This document shows, one piece after another, positions 36,620 through 45,978 of a stretch of 64,000 bases of DNA. A program made the position numbers and the translations under genes. The notes under the pieces are model-generated. The model saw only the letters and a list, made by a program, of their open reading frames with translations. It had not been told where the DNA came from and did no database searches. The DNA lies in NCBI RefSeq assembly GCF_013374095.1, contig NZ_AP022672.1, positions 3,179,501 through 3,243,500 of the forward strand, in the 5' to 3' direction. Source of the stretch: Sphingomonas sp. HMP6. GTDB lineage: Bacteria; Pseudomonadota; Alphaproteobacteria; Sphingomonadales; Sphingomonadaceae. How positions within the stretch are numbered: position 1 is the first letter of the stretch; each line of letters opens with the position of its first letter.

Positions 36620-39025
36620 TTGCCACTTGGGGATTCGACCGGCGTCGACTTTGCGGATGCGTACTGGCGTCAGGTCGCACCGACTGAGCTTGCGCTGGCG
36701 GCGCTGGTAGAATCGCTGCCGGATGAGGCAGAACTGCGTCTGCTCGCCGACAATCTGCCCGCCTTGTGCTGGATCGCCGACGGCGACGGGGCAATCGGCT
36801 GGTACAATCGCCGTTGGCACGATTATTGTGGCAGCTCGCCCGAAGCCATGTCCGGCTGGGGCTGGCAAACGGTCCACGACCCGGCAATCCTGCCCATAGT
36901 GATGGAGCGGTGGACCGGGTGCATCGCCAGCGGCGAAGCATTCGAAATGACCTTCCCGCTGCGGGGCGCGGACGGGTCTTTCCGACCGTTCCTGACCCGC
37001 GTCGTCCCACTCCAGGACCGGACCGGCCGGGTCGTGCGCTGGTTTGGCACCAATGCCGACGTGACCGCGCAGCACAGGGCCGAGGCTGCGCTCGCAGCAA
37101 GCGAAGCCGAGTTCCGCACCTTCGCACAAGCGATGCCCAATCAGGTGTGGGCAGCGCAACCCGATGGCCTGCTGGATTGGTTCAATGAACGCGTCTATGC
37201 CTATTCCGGGTTTAGCGGTGACCAATTGGCGGGGCATGGCTGGGCCGCGATGGTCCATCCCGATGACGCGCCGATCGCGACCGAGCGGTGGGCCGCGGCG
37301 CTGGCATCGGGTGACCGCTACGAAACCGAATTTCGGCTGCGGCGCGCGGATGGCGCCTATCGCTGGCACTTGGCACGTGCCGTGCCGATTCTGGCAGGCG
37401 ACGGAAGCCCGCAGCGCTGGATCGGCACCAACACCGACATCGAAGAGCAAAAGTCCACGGCGGCGGCACTCGTCAAGCTCAATGCTACGCTTGAGCAAGA
37501 GGTCGCGCAGCGCACCGCCGATCGTGATCGGGTGTGGCGCAATTCGCAGGATCTGATCGTCATCGTCGGCCCGCGCGGGACCTTCCGCGCGGTCAGCCCC
37601 TCGGTTACGGCCAGTCTGGGATGGGCCCCTGAGGAGTGGATCGGGCGGTCGCTGTTCGATTTTCTGGTACCGGACGACGAAGCCGATACGAATGCCGCGC
37701 TGCGCCACGCCGCCGAACAGCCGCTGCAGCGCTTCGAAAACCGCTACCGCCACAAGGATGGCGGGTTCCGCTGGTTCGGCTGGGTCGCCACCCCGGAGGA
37801 TGGCTTGATCTATGCGACCGGACGCGACGTCACGCTCGAAAAGGCAGCGGCCGACGAGCTCGCCAAGGCACAGGAGGCGTTGCGGCAAAGCCAGAAGATG
37901 GAGGCGGTGGGACAGTTGACCGGCGGTATCGCGCACGATTTCAACAATATGCTTGCGGTGGTAATGGGGTCGCTCGAACTGCTCGAACGGCGCATGTCGA
38001 ACAGCGACACCCGGGCGCGGCGCTATATCGATGCGGCGAACGACGCCGCCCGCCGTGCGGCATCGCTGACGCAGCGGCTGCTGGCTTTCTCGCGCCAGCA
38101 ACCGCTCCAGCCAGCGGCGGTCGATGCCAATAAACTCGTGTCCGGCATGTCGGACCTGCTGCGCCATTCGCTTGGGGCCGATGTCCAGCTCGAGATCGTG
38201 CTCGCGGGTGGTCTGTGGCGCACGCCTGCAGATCCCAACCAGCTCGAGAACATCTTGCTCAACCTGGCGGTCAACGCGCGCGATGCGATGCCCGAAGGCG
38301 GCCATCTGACGATCGAGACGCAGAACGCGCATCTCGACGAACGCTACGCAGCCGCCAATCTTGGCACCGCTGCCGGGCAATATGTCCTGATCGCGGTGAC
38401 CGATACGGGCAGCGGCATGCCGCCCGAAGTGGTCGAAAAGGCGTTCGACCCGTTCTTCACGACCAAGCCGGTGGGTAAGGGGACTGGTCTTGGCCTCAGC
38501 CAAGTCTACGGCTTCATCAAGCAGTCCGGCGGGCATGTGAAAATCTATACAGAACAAGGTCTTGGTACGACGATCAAGCTCTATTTGCCGCGCCTCCACG
38601 GTGCAGTGCAGACCGATTTGGCGTTGGATGAATCGCCGGAAATGCCGCGTGGCGATGATCGCGAAGTGATCCTCGTCGTCGAAGACGAGCCCGGCGTGCG
38701 CCAGTTCAGCATCGATGCGTTGACCGAGCTTGGCTATCATGTGCTCGAAGCGGATGGTGCCGCCAGAGCGCTGCGCCTGCTTGAGGAGCATCCTCAAATC
38801 GCGCTGATGTTCACCGATGTCGTTATGCCCGAAATGAACGGGGCAAAGCTCGCGGAAGCGGCGCGGGCGCTTCGGCCCGATCTCAAGATTCTGTTCACCA
38901 CCGGTTATACCCGCAATGCTGTTGTCCATAACGGCAAGCTGGACGAGGGGGTCGATCTGATCGGCAAGCCGTTCAGTCTGGAGGCGCTTGCGGCGAAGAT
39001 CAGGGCGGTGCTGGAGGCGCGCTGA
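36620..39025 (+). CDS. multi-PAS hybrid sensor histidine kinase
   Basis: 801 residues from TTG 36620 (GGAG seven bases upstream); no in-frame ATG occurs for more than 80 codons and TTG 36551 would be longer. Domains in order: PAS ([17 protein letters not shown]...), PAS ([16 protein letters not shown]...), PAS ([13 protein letters not shown]...), HisKA with [11 protein letters not shown], HATPase ([37 protein letters not shown]) and a receiver ([30 protein letters not shown]). No TM segments: a soluble sensor, signal unknown. HDFNN-type hybrids are common in sphingomonads. Confidence 0.93.
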   Translation: MPLGDSTGVDFADAYWRQVAPTELALAALVESLPDEAELRLLADNLPALCWIADGDGAIGWYNRRWHDYCGSSPEAMSGWGWQTVHDPAILPIVMERWTGCIASGEAFEMTFPLRGADGSFRPFLTRVVPLQDRTGRVVRWFGTNADVTAQHRAEAALAASEAEFRTFAQAMPNQVWAAQPDGLLDWFNERVYAYSGFSGDQLAGHGWAAMVHPDDAPIATERWAAALASGDRYETEFRLRRADGAYRWHLARAVPILAGDGSPQRWIGTNTDIEEQKSTAAALVKLNATLEQEVAQRTADRDRVWRNSQDLIVIVGPRGTFRAVSPSVTASLGWAPEEWIGRSLFDFLVPDDEADTNAALRHAAEQPLQRFENRYRHKDGGFRWFGWVATPEDGLIYATGRDVTLEKAAADELAKAQEALRQSQKMEAVGQLTGGIAHDFNNMLAVVMGSLELLERRMSNSDTRARRYIDAANDAARRAASLTQRLLAFSRQQPLQPAAVDANKLVSGMSDLLRHSLGADVQLEIVLAGGLWRTPADPNQLENILLNLAVNARDAMPEGGHLTIETQNAHLDERYAAANLGTAAGQYVLIAVTDTGSGMPPEVVEKAFDPFFTTKPVGKGTGLGLSQVYGFIKQSGGHVKIYTEQGLGTTIKLYLPRLHGAVQTDLALDESPEMPRGDDREVILVVEDEPGVRQFSIDALTELGYHVLEADGAARALRLLEEHPQIALMFTDVVMPEMNGAKLAEAARALRPDLKILFTTGYTRNAVVHNGKLDEGVDLIGKPFSLEALAAKIRAVLEAR

Positions 39026-39125
39026 GACGTCGCGATCCTTGATCCATATCTACACGATTCCGTCGGTCCCTTTTTTGGATTTGCGCGTTTGGGATGCTGC
39101 CGCACGTCGCGGCGGAGGACGATCG

Positions 39126-41285
39126 ATGGCACGCAGCACCGCCAAGGGCGAAAACGGTAAAATCAAGGGCGAGAGTGCGAACACGGTACCCCCCGCGCCA
39201 GCCGGGGCGGATTTGCCCACCCATTATGCCGAAACACAGGGGCATGGTGGCGAGACGCACCAGACAACATCCGATGCAGCGATGACGATGACCAGCCAGC
39301 AGGGCATCCCGGTCGCCGACGCGCAGAACAGCTTGCGCGCTGGGCCGCGCGGTCCGACGCTGCTCGAGGATTTCCAGCTTCGCGAGAAAATCTTCCATTT
39401 CGACCATGAGCGTATCCCCGAGCGCGTGGTCCATGCCCGCGGTTACGGAGCGCATGGTGTCTTCGAACTGACCGACAGCCTGTCCGATATCTGCCGCGCC
39501 AATGTGCTGGGCGAAGTCGGGCAGCAAACCGAGACGTTCGTGCGGTTCTCGACTGTTGCGGGCAGCAAGGGGTCGCCCGATCTGGCGCGCGACGTGCGCG
39601 GTTTTGCGGTGAAGTTTTACACGCGCGAGGGCAATTGGGATCTGGTCGGCAACAACATTCCGGTCTTTTTCATCCAGGACGCGATCAAATTCCCCGATCT
39701 GATCCACGCCGTGAAGGAAGAGCCCGACCGCGCCTTCCCACAGGCGCAGAGCGCGCACGACAATTTCTGGGATTTCGCGAGCCTGATGCCCGAGGCGTGG
39801 CACATGGTGATGTGGCAGATGTCCGATCGGACCATCCCGCGCTCGCTGCGGACGATGGAGGGCTTCGGCATCCACAGCTTCCGTCTGCTCGACGACGAGG
39901 GCAATTCGACCTTCGTGAAGTTCCATTGGAAGCCGCGGCAGGGCTTGCAGTCGGTGATGTGGAACGAAGCGGTCAAGATCAACGGGGCCGACCCCGATTT
40001 CCATCGCCGCGACATGTGGGATTCGATCGAAGCGGGTGATTTCCCAGTGTGGGATCTTGGGGTGCAATTGTTCTCGGAAGAAGAGGCGGCCACGCTGCCG
40101 TTCGATCATCTCGATTCGACCAAGCTGATCCCCGAGGAACTGATCCCGGTGCGGATCATCGGCAATCTGACGCTCAACCGCAATGTCGACAATTTCTTCG
40201 CCAGCACAGAACAGGTCGCCTTCTGCACGTCCAATGTGCCGCCGGGGATCGATTTCAGCGATGATCCGCTGCTCCACGGGCGCAATTTCTCATATCTCGA
40301 TACGCAATTGAAGCGTCTCGGCGGACCAAACTTCACGCATATCCCGGTCAATGCGCCGCGTTGCCCCGTGATGAATTTCCAGCAGGACGGTCACATGGCG
40401 ATGACCAACCCCAAGGGTCGTGTGAATTACGAGCCGAATAGCTGGGGCGCAGAGGCTGGACCGCGCGAGAACCCCAAGGGCACGACGAGTTACCCCGCGC
40501 CGACGGATGGCGGCAAACAGCGGGTTCGGTCGGAAACCTTCTCCGATCATTACAGCCAGGCGCGGCAATTCCTGCTCAGCCAGCAGCCGATCGAGCAGAA
40601 GCACATTGGTGATGCGCTGACGTTCGAACTGTCGAAGGTGACCCGCGTCGACATTCGTGCGCGTGCAGTGTCGCATCTGCTGAACATCGATGCGGATCTT
40701 GCCGCAACGGTGGCGGACGGGCTCGGCATGGCGCTGCCCGAGGCGGCGGTTGCGGCGAAGCCGACGATCGATCTGCCGACGTCGGACAAGCTCAGCATCC
40801 TCGCGAACGGCCCGGGCAACTTCAAGGGCCGCAAGATGGGCGTGGTGCTGACCGACGGATCCGGCGCGGATGTGTTCAATGCCCTGACCGCCGCCCTCGA
40901 GGCCGAGGGCGCCGTTTGGGAAGTGATCGCGCCCAAGATCGGCGGCGTGACGCTTGATGACGGGACGCCAGTGGCCGCGAAACAGAAGATCGATGGCGGG
41001 CCGTCGGTTTTGTATGACGCGGTTGCGATACTGCCATCGGCGGCGGGCGCGGCGTTGCTCGCCAAGGATGCGGCGGCGAAGGATTTCTGCGCCGATGCGT
41101 TCGCGCATTGTAAGTTCATCGGTTTCTCGACGGATGCGGCTGTACTGTTCGACGCGGCGCGGATTCCTGAAATGGATGATGGCTTCGTCCAATTGGCGAA
41201 GCCGAAGGACGCAGGCGCGCTGGTAGAGGCGTGTCGGGCTCTGCGCTTTTGGGAGCGGGAAACGAAGGTCGATCTGGACGCGTAA
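39126..41285 (+). CDS. katE: large-subunit catalase (clade 2, HPII type)
   Basis: 719 residues from ATG 39126 with GGAGG seven bases upstream. Catalytic His region [13 protein letters not shown], Asn region [11 protein letters not shown], proximal tyrosine [19 protein letters not shown], and a C-terminal flavodoxin-like domain ([22 protein letters not shown]) typical of HPII. It dismutates hydrogen peroxide and is usually under general-stress control. It follows the histidine kinase by 100 bp, but no regulatory link is shown. Confidence 0.95.
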   Translation: MARSTAKGENGKIKGESANTVPPAPAGADLPTHYAETQGHGGETHQTTSDAAMTMTSQQGIPVADAQNSLRAGPRGPTLLEDFQLREKIFHFDHERIPERVVHARGYGAHGVFELTDSLSDICRANVLGEVGQQTETFVRFSTVAGSKGSPDLARDVRGFAVKFYTREGNWDLVGNNIPVFFIQDAIKFPDLIHAVKEEPDRAFPQAQSAHDNFWDFASLMPEAWHMVMWQMSDRTIPRSLRTMEGFGIHSFRLLDDEGNSTFVKFHWKPRQGLQSVMWNEAVKINGADPDFHRRDMWDSIEAGDFPVWDLGVQLFSEEEAATLPFDHLDSTKLIPEELIPVRIIGNLTLNRNVDNFFASTEQVAFCTSNVPPGIDFSDDPLLHGRNFSYLDTQLKRLGGPNFTHIPVNAPRCPVMNFQQDGHMAMTNPKGRVNYEPNSWGAEAGPRENPKGTTSYPAPTDGGKQRVRSETFSDHYSQARQFLLSQQPIEQKHIGDALTFELSKVTRVDIRARAVSHLLNIDADLAATVADGLGMALPEAAVAAKPTIDLPTSDKLSILANGPGNFKGRKMGVVLTDGSGADVFNALTAALEAEGAVWEVIAPKIGGVTLDDGTPVAAKQKIDGGPSVLYDAVAILPSAAGAALLAKDAAAKDFCADAFAHCKFIGFSTDAAVLFDAARIPEMDDGFVQLAKPKDAGALVEACRALRFWERETKVDLDA

Positions 41286-41314
41286 GGGGGGTAGGGGCTT
41301 CCACGCGGTCCGGA

Positions 41315-41339
41315 GGCGCGGCGGCAATGCCGTCGCGCC
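41315..41339 (+). terminator. candidate stem-loop after katE
   Basis: GGCGCGGCGG and CCGTCGCGCC pair (one G-U) around the loop CAATG, 30 bp after the catalase stop. No clear T-tract follows, so intrinsic termination is uncertain. Confidence 0.35.
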
Positions 41340-41450
41340 ACCGGCAGGCAGTGCGAGAGCGGTGATATTGCAATGCGCCGCTTGAAAGCGCGACCGCCCG
41401 GTGTCACATGTTGCAGTGCAGCATGAACTATCCGCTGCTGGAGTTTCTAT

Positions 41451-42515
41451 ATGCCGTCCATCAGCGATACGATCGAGCACCTCGTTCGCGCGCAATCACT
41501 GGGCTTGGCCGCTGGCCCGGACACAGGCGGACATCTGCGTGCACTGGAAGGATTCGGGGCCAACCCGGGTGCGCTTAACGGCTGGTGCCACGTGCCGGAC
41601 GGAGACGCCCTGCCACTCGTCGTGGTGCTGCACGGTTGCACACAGAATGCGGGTTCCTATGATCGCGGATCGGGCTGGTCCGATTTGGCCGAGCGTTTTG
41701 GCTTCGCTGTACTTTTCCCGGAGCAGGTGCGCACGAACAATCCGAACATGTGCTTCAACTGGTTCGTGCCAGCCGACACGAGCCGCGATGCGGGCGAGGC
41801 AGCATCGATCCGGCAGATGATCGCGGCGATGGTCGATCGCTTTGCGATCGACCCGATGCGGATTTTCGTCACCGGTCTTTCGGCGGGGGGCGCGATGACC
41901 TCGGTTATGCTGGCCACCTATCCCGAGGTTTTCCGCGCCGGCGCGATCATTGCCGGCCTGCCATATGGCGCGGCGGCGACAATGCCGCAGGCGCTCGAGC
42001 GGATGCGCGGGCAGGGGCATCCGGGCGACGCGGCCTATGCGGCGGCGGTGCGCGCGGCATCGTCGCACCCCGGCCCATGGCCGCGCGTCGGCGTCTGGCA
42101 CGGCGATGCCGATCATACCGTAAACGCGGTCAATGCGGACCGGATCGTCGGGCAGTGGCGCACGCTTCACGGTGCGGCGACCGCGCCCGATGTGGAGGAG
42201 GTTAGCGGGAAGTTGCGCAGCCGCGCGTGGCACGCGGCGGACGGCACGCAGTTGATAGAGGATCACCGCATTGCGGGCATGGGGCATGGTACACCGGTCG
42301 GCACACGCGGCGACACCGCCTGCGGCAGTGCCATGCCGCACATGCTCGATGTTGGTATTTCCTCGACCTGGCAGATTGCGCAAAGCTGGGGGTTGCTTGA
42401 TGGCGCGGAGCGGTCGCGGTCATCGATGTCGCGAGCCGTGCCGCCCGCAGCGCCGGTCAATAGTGTCCAGGCAACGATCGAAGCGGCGCTGCGCTCAGCC
42501 GGGCTGATGCGCTGA
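41451..42515 (+). CDS. PHB depolymerase-type esterase (LpqC/Est1 family)
   Basis: 354 residues. Alpha/beta-hydrolase with LVVVLHGCTQNAGSYD oxyanion loop, catalytic Ser in FVTGLSAGGAMTSVML, Asp in VWHGDADHTVN and His near IAGMGHGTPVG. Matches the short catalytic-domain type-1 polyhydroxyalkanoate depolymerase family, though the usual signal peptide and substrate-binding domain are absent, so an intracellular or general esterase role is as likely. Confidence 0.85.
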   Translation: MPSISDTIEHLVRAQSLGLAAGPDTGGHLRALEGFGANPGALNGWCHVPDGDALPLVVVLHGCTQNAGSYDRGSGWSDLAERFGFAVLFPEQVRTNNPNMCFNWFVPADTSRDAGEAASIRQMIAAMVDRFAIDPMRIFVTGLSAGGAMTSVMLATYPEVFRAGAIIAGLPYGAAATMPQALERMRGQGHPGDAAYAAAVRAASSHPGPWPRVGVWHGDADHTVNAVNADRIVGQWRTLHGAATAPDVEEVSGKLRSRAWHAADGTQLIEDHRIAGMGHGTPVGTRGDTACGSAMPHMLDVGISSTWQIAQSWGLLDGAERSRSSMSRAVPPAAPVNSVQATIEAALRSAGLMR

Positions 42516-42529
42516 GCAAACGGTAACGC

Positions 42530-43819
42530 TCAAACCTCGGTCGGCGCAAATCCGAGCGTGTCCAGCAACGCGGCGCGCGCGGTGCGGCATTGCCGCCACA
42601 AGGCGGGGTCGCCGAGATCGACCGGCGCGATCCGTTCGGGCCAGTGGCGTTCGATCAGCGCCGCGAGCAGGTCGCACCGCGCCTTATCGAGCAGGAAGCG
42701 CGGGTCGATCGCGGCGTGCGCGGCCTCGTCCACCACGACACGCAACCGCAGGCAGGCTGGGCCGCCGCCATTGCGCATCGATTCGCGCAAGGTCAGCACT
42801 TCGACGCGGCGGATCGGCCCGTTGCCGGCGATCAGTTTCTGCAGCCACGCCCACACCGCGGGTGTCTCCTGGCATTCGCTCGGCACGATCAGCGCCATCG
42901 TCGAATCGGGCAAGGTTACCAGTTGCGAATTGAACAGATACGACTTGATCGCGGCCTCGAGCGACACAAGCGCCGCCGGAACCTCGACAATCACCGCCTC
43001 GGGCAGGCGCGCGCGGATGAAGGCATGGACCGCTGCCGGATCCTCGAACGCCTGTTCGTGCGCAAACAGGACGGTTTCGTTCGCGACCGCAACGACATCG
43101 TTGTGAAACGCCCCCGCCGCAATCGCCGCGACGCTTTGCTGGACGAGGAGGACGTCCGCCGGGTCGAGCCCATGGCGCCGCGCCACGGCGGCGCTGGCGG
43201 TGCGGTGCTGTCGCGCGGGGAAGCCGCTCGCGCTCCGTTCGCCATAAACGAGCAGCTCGATCCCGCGTGCGCCGTGCTGCGCCGTCATCCGCATGTGGTT
43301 GGCAGCACCCTCATCGCCGAGTGCGGCGGGCAGGGCATCGTGGACCGTGAAATGCGCGGCGTCGCCAAAGGCCAGGCGAAGTTGCCGCGCGGTCTGGCGA
43401 TGCTCGATGCTTCGATGCAGCATCGTCGAGAGGTTGGCGGCCGAGAGGTGACAGCGACCGTCACCGGTGTCGGGCGCGGGCGAGACGGTCGCGGCATTGG
43501 CGGTCCACATCGCCGAGGCCGAGCAGACATTGCCGAGCAGCGCGGGGTCCTGCGCCCAGGCGGCGGCAAGCACGGCATCATCGTCGCCCGTAAAGCCAAG
43601 CTCGCGCAGCCATGTCGCGGCAGGCCGGTCGTGCGGGAGCAGCAGCCCCTGCGGCAGGCCGAGTTCGAGCATGCGACGCATCTTGGCGATGCCCTGCAGG
43701 GCCGCCGCGCGCGGGGCGGAGACAGCACCCGCGTTGCTCGTCGCGGCGAGGTTGCCGAACGACAGCCCGGCATAATTATGGCTCGGGCCGACGAGGCCGT
43801 CGAAATTGATCTCGCGCAC
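42530..43819 (-). CDS. astB: N-succinylarginine dihydrolase
   Basis: 429 residues from GTG 43819 (GAGGAAA six bases upstream; an in-frame GTG at 43834 is less likely). Begins REINFDGLVGPSHNYAGLSFGN; catalytic-site segments VFxHNDVV-like GAFHNDVVAVANE, VTLPDSTMALIVPSE and the C-terminal RNGGGPACLRLRV with the nucleophilic Cys are present. It hydrolyses succinylarginine to succinylornithine and ammonia in the arginine succinyltransferase pathway. Other ast genes are not in the window; the aldo/keto reductase upstream ends 11 bp away. Confidence 0.95.
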   Translation of the reverse strand: MREINFDGLVGPSHNYAGLSFGNLAATSNAGAVSAPRAAALQGIAKMRRMLELGLPQGLLLPHDRPAATWLRELGFTGDDDAVLAAAWAQDPALLGNVCSASAMWTANAATVSPAPDTGDGRCHLSAANLSTMLHRSIEHRQTARQLRLAFGDAAHFTVHDALPAALGDEGAANHMRMTAQHGARGIELLVYGERSASGFPARQHRTASAAVARRHGLDPADVLLVQQSVAAIAAGAFHNDVVAVANETVLFAHEQAFEDPAAVHAFIRARLPEAVIVEVPAALVSLEAAIKSYLFNSQLVTLPDSTMALIVPSECQETPAVWAWLQKLIAGNGPIRRVEVLTLRESMRNGGGPACLRLRVVVDEAAHAAIDPRFLLDKARCDLLAALIERHWPERIAPVDLGDPALWRQCRTARAALLDTLGFAPTEV

Positions 43820-43830
43820 GGTCTTTCCTC

Positions 43831-44838
43831 TCACGCGAGCGTTTCGCCCGCCAGCATTTCGGTATCGATCTGCGCCTGCATCATCGCAGGATAGCGTGCG
43901 CCTTCGAGCGCGTTGGGCGGGAACAGCGCATCGACCGCCGCCAGCACGTCTTCGCCCAACGGCTTGGTCGCGGCTGCCATATTCTCGGTCAGATGCGCGA
44001 TGCTGCGGGTACCGGGAATCGGCACGATCGTCTCGCCTTGCGCCAGCACCCAGCCGAGCGATAGCTGTGCAGGCGTAAGCCCGGCCTCAGCGGCGATCGC
44101 GTCGAAGCGTGCGACAATTTCGAGATTGCGCGGTAAGCACGGCGCAACGAAACGCGGCATCATCGCGCGGATGTCACCCGTTTCATACTGGTCATCCCGC
44201 ACCGCGCCCGCCAGCAACCCGCGCGCCACCGGCGAAAACGCGACGAAGCCGATGCCGAGTTCCCGGCAAGCGGCCAGGACCGCCACCTCAGGATTGCGCA
44301 CGGCGGGCGAATATTCGGTCTGCACCGCGGCGATCGGGTGGACGGCGTGCGCGCGGCGGATCGTCGCGGCCGACATTTCGGACAGGCCGATCGCGCCGAT
44401 TTTGCCTGCTTCCTTCAACCGCACCAGCGCGCCGACCGAGTCTTCGATCGCGACGCGCTTGTCGAGCCGGTGGAGGTAAACGAGGTCGATATGATCGGTG
44501 CCGAGCCGCGCGAGCGAGCCCTCCACCGTCTTGGCGATGGCGGCGGGCGATCCGTCGAGGGCACGCTTGCCGTCGATCATGTCGAGCACGCATTTGCTCG
44601 CCAGCGTGAACTCGGCACGGCGGTGCATCACGCCCTTCGCCAGTAACCGCTCGTTATTGCCGCCGCCGTAAAGCGCCGCTGTATCGAGCAAGCTGCAGCC
44701 GAGGTCGAGCGCGGTGTTGAGCACGGCGATCGCGGTCGGGGTGTCGGGCGGCGTGCCATAGGCATGGTTCAGGTTCATGCACCCGAAACCGATTGCCGAC
44801 ACGGTGAACGGGCCGAGGGTACGCTGCGGATAGGTCAA
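43831..44838 (-). CDS. aldo/keto reductase
   Basis: 335 residues from TTG 44838 (GAGG eight bases upstream); ATG 44901 would add 21 atypical residues. TIM-barrel AKR with catalytic tetrad Asp/Tyr in LLDTAALYGGGNNE, Lys in TLASKCVLD and His in LVYLHRLDKRV; NADPH site IVPIPGTRSIAHL. It reduces carbonyl compounds with NADPH. It may share a transcript with astB, but the connection is not functional in any way I recognise. Confidence 0.9.
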   Translation of the reverse strand: MTYPQRTLGPFTVSAIGFGCMNLNHAYGTPPDTPTAIAVLNTALDLGCSLLDTAALYGGGNNERLLAKGVMHRRAEFTLASKCVLDMIDGKRALDGSPAAIAKTVEGSLARLGTDHIDLVYLHRLDKRVAIEDSVGALVRLKEAGKIGAIGLSEMSAATIRRAHAVHPIAAVQTEYSPAVRNPEVAVLAACRELGIGFVAFSPVARGLLAGAVRDDQYETGDIRAMMPRFVAPCLPRNLEIVARFDAIAAEAGLTPAQLSLGWVLAQGETIVPIPGTRSIAHLTENMAAATKPLGEDVLAAVDALFPPNALEGARYPAMMQAQIDTEMLAGETLA

Positions 44839-44910
44839 AGAACTCGCCTCGATCGTGATGGCATGATCGGGCTGTACCGCCCATCGCGGGGCGGTGTCCA
44901 TGCGCGCCGC

Positions 44911-45978
44911 TCAGGCGGCGTCGCGCTTTCCAAGACGGCGCTGTGCCGCGCGGACGCTGCCGACGAGGCGTGAGAGGATCAGTTCCTCGATTCCCGCATA
45001 GCCGAGCCCAAGATGCGCCGGCCGCACCGATGTCGCATCGCCGAGCTTCAACGCGCCGGTACGCAAGCCTGCGCGCCCGATCCGTGCCCAGCGCCGCGCG
45101 GTCTCCCAGCGGATCAGGCTGCGGCTTTCTGGATCGGGTCGGTGCAACTCGAGGAAGTCGTCCTGCAGCCGCACGAGCGCCTCGCCCACCGCCGCCAGCG
45201 TCGCGCGGTCGGGGACTGGCTGCTGGCTCATCACATGGCGGACGATCAGATGCGCGGTCTCTGCCGCCGCATCGCCGAACAGCGGGGCATAGACTCCGGC
45301 GAGCACATCGCCAGCGCGCGCGCGCATCGACTCGGCTTGTGTCTGCGAGGCACCGCCACCGTGGCGGCGATAGGTCATCAGTTCTTCATCGAGCCGCGCG
45401 ATCCCGCCATAGGCGCTGATCCGGTGGTACAGGTCGAAATCCTCGGCATAGACCAACTCGGGGCGCTGGAACGGATCGAGCCGGCGCGCCGTATCGGCGC
45501 GCATCATGACCGAGGACCAGACTAGCGGGTTTTCGATCCGCAGCAGCCACTCGATCACCGGCGGAGTCGATAGCGGCGCGAGCGAGGAGGGCAGGATCGC
45601 GCCGTCGGACAGGACATTGGCGGCGGTGCCGACGAGCACGATTTTGGAATGCGCGTCGAGATAGGCGACCTGCCGCGCGAAGCGATCGGGATGGCACAGA
45701 TCGTCATGGTCGAGTGCGGCGATGTAACGCCCGCGCGCCTCGGCAAAGGCGGCGTTGCGGGTCAGCACGACGCGCCGGTTGACGGGCGATCGGATCACGC
45801 GGATGCGCGGATCGGCGAACGCCTCGATTACCGCGACGGTATCGTCGGTCGAACAATCGTCGACCACGATCAGTTCGAAGTCGCCGAAGCTCTGCGCTTG
45901 CAGCGACGCGATCGTCTCGCCGACCAGCGCGGCGCCGTTATAGGTCGCCATCAGGACGCTGATTGTGGGGACGCTCAT
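44911..45978 (-). CDS. family 2 glycosyltransferase
   Basis: 355 residues from ATG 45978, overlapping the aminotransferase-oxidoreductase gene by 4 bp (ATGA). GT-A fold: ISVLMATYNGAALVGETIASLQ, VVDDCSTDDTVAVIE, the DxD-type ALDHDDL, and EDFDLYHRIS. Soluble, with a helical C-terminal tail. Coupling to a sugar-aminotransferase-like partner suggests transfer of an amino sugar, or transfer onto a product of that enzyme. Confidence 0.9.
   Translation of the reverse strand: MSVPTISVLMATYNGAALVGETIASLQAQSFGDFELIVVDDCSTDDTVAVIEAFADPRIRVIRSPVNRRVVLTRNAAFAEARGRYIAALDHDDLCHPDRFARQVAYLDAHSKIVLVGTAANVLSDGAILPSSLAPLSTPPVIEWLLRIENPLVWSSVMMRADTARRLDPFQRPELVYAEDFDLYHRISAYGGIARLDEELMTYRRHGGGASQTQAESMRARAGDVLAGVYAPLFGDAAAETAHLIVRHVMSQQPVPDRATLAAVGEALVRLQDDFLELHRPDPESRSLIRWETARRWARIGRAGLRTGALKLGDATSVRPAHLGLGYAGIEELILSRLVGSVRAAQRRLGKRDAA

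Noticed and set aside
35820..38929. Long minus-strand open frames over the antiporter and histidine kinase
   Set aside because: High-GC antisense frames with low-complexity translation, while the plus strand encodes well-recognised families.
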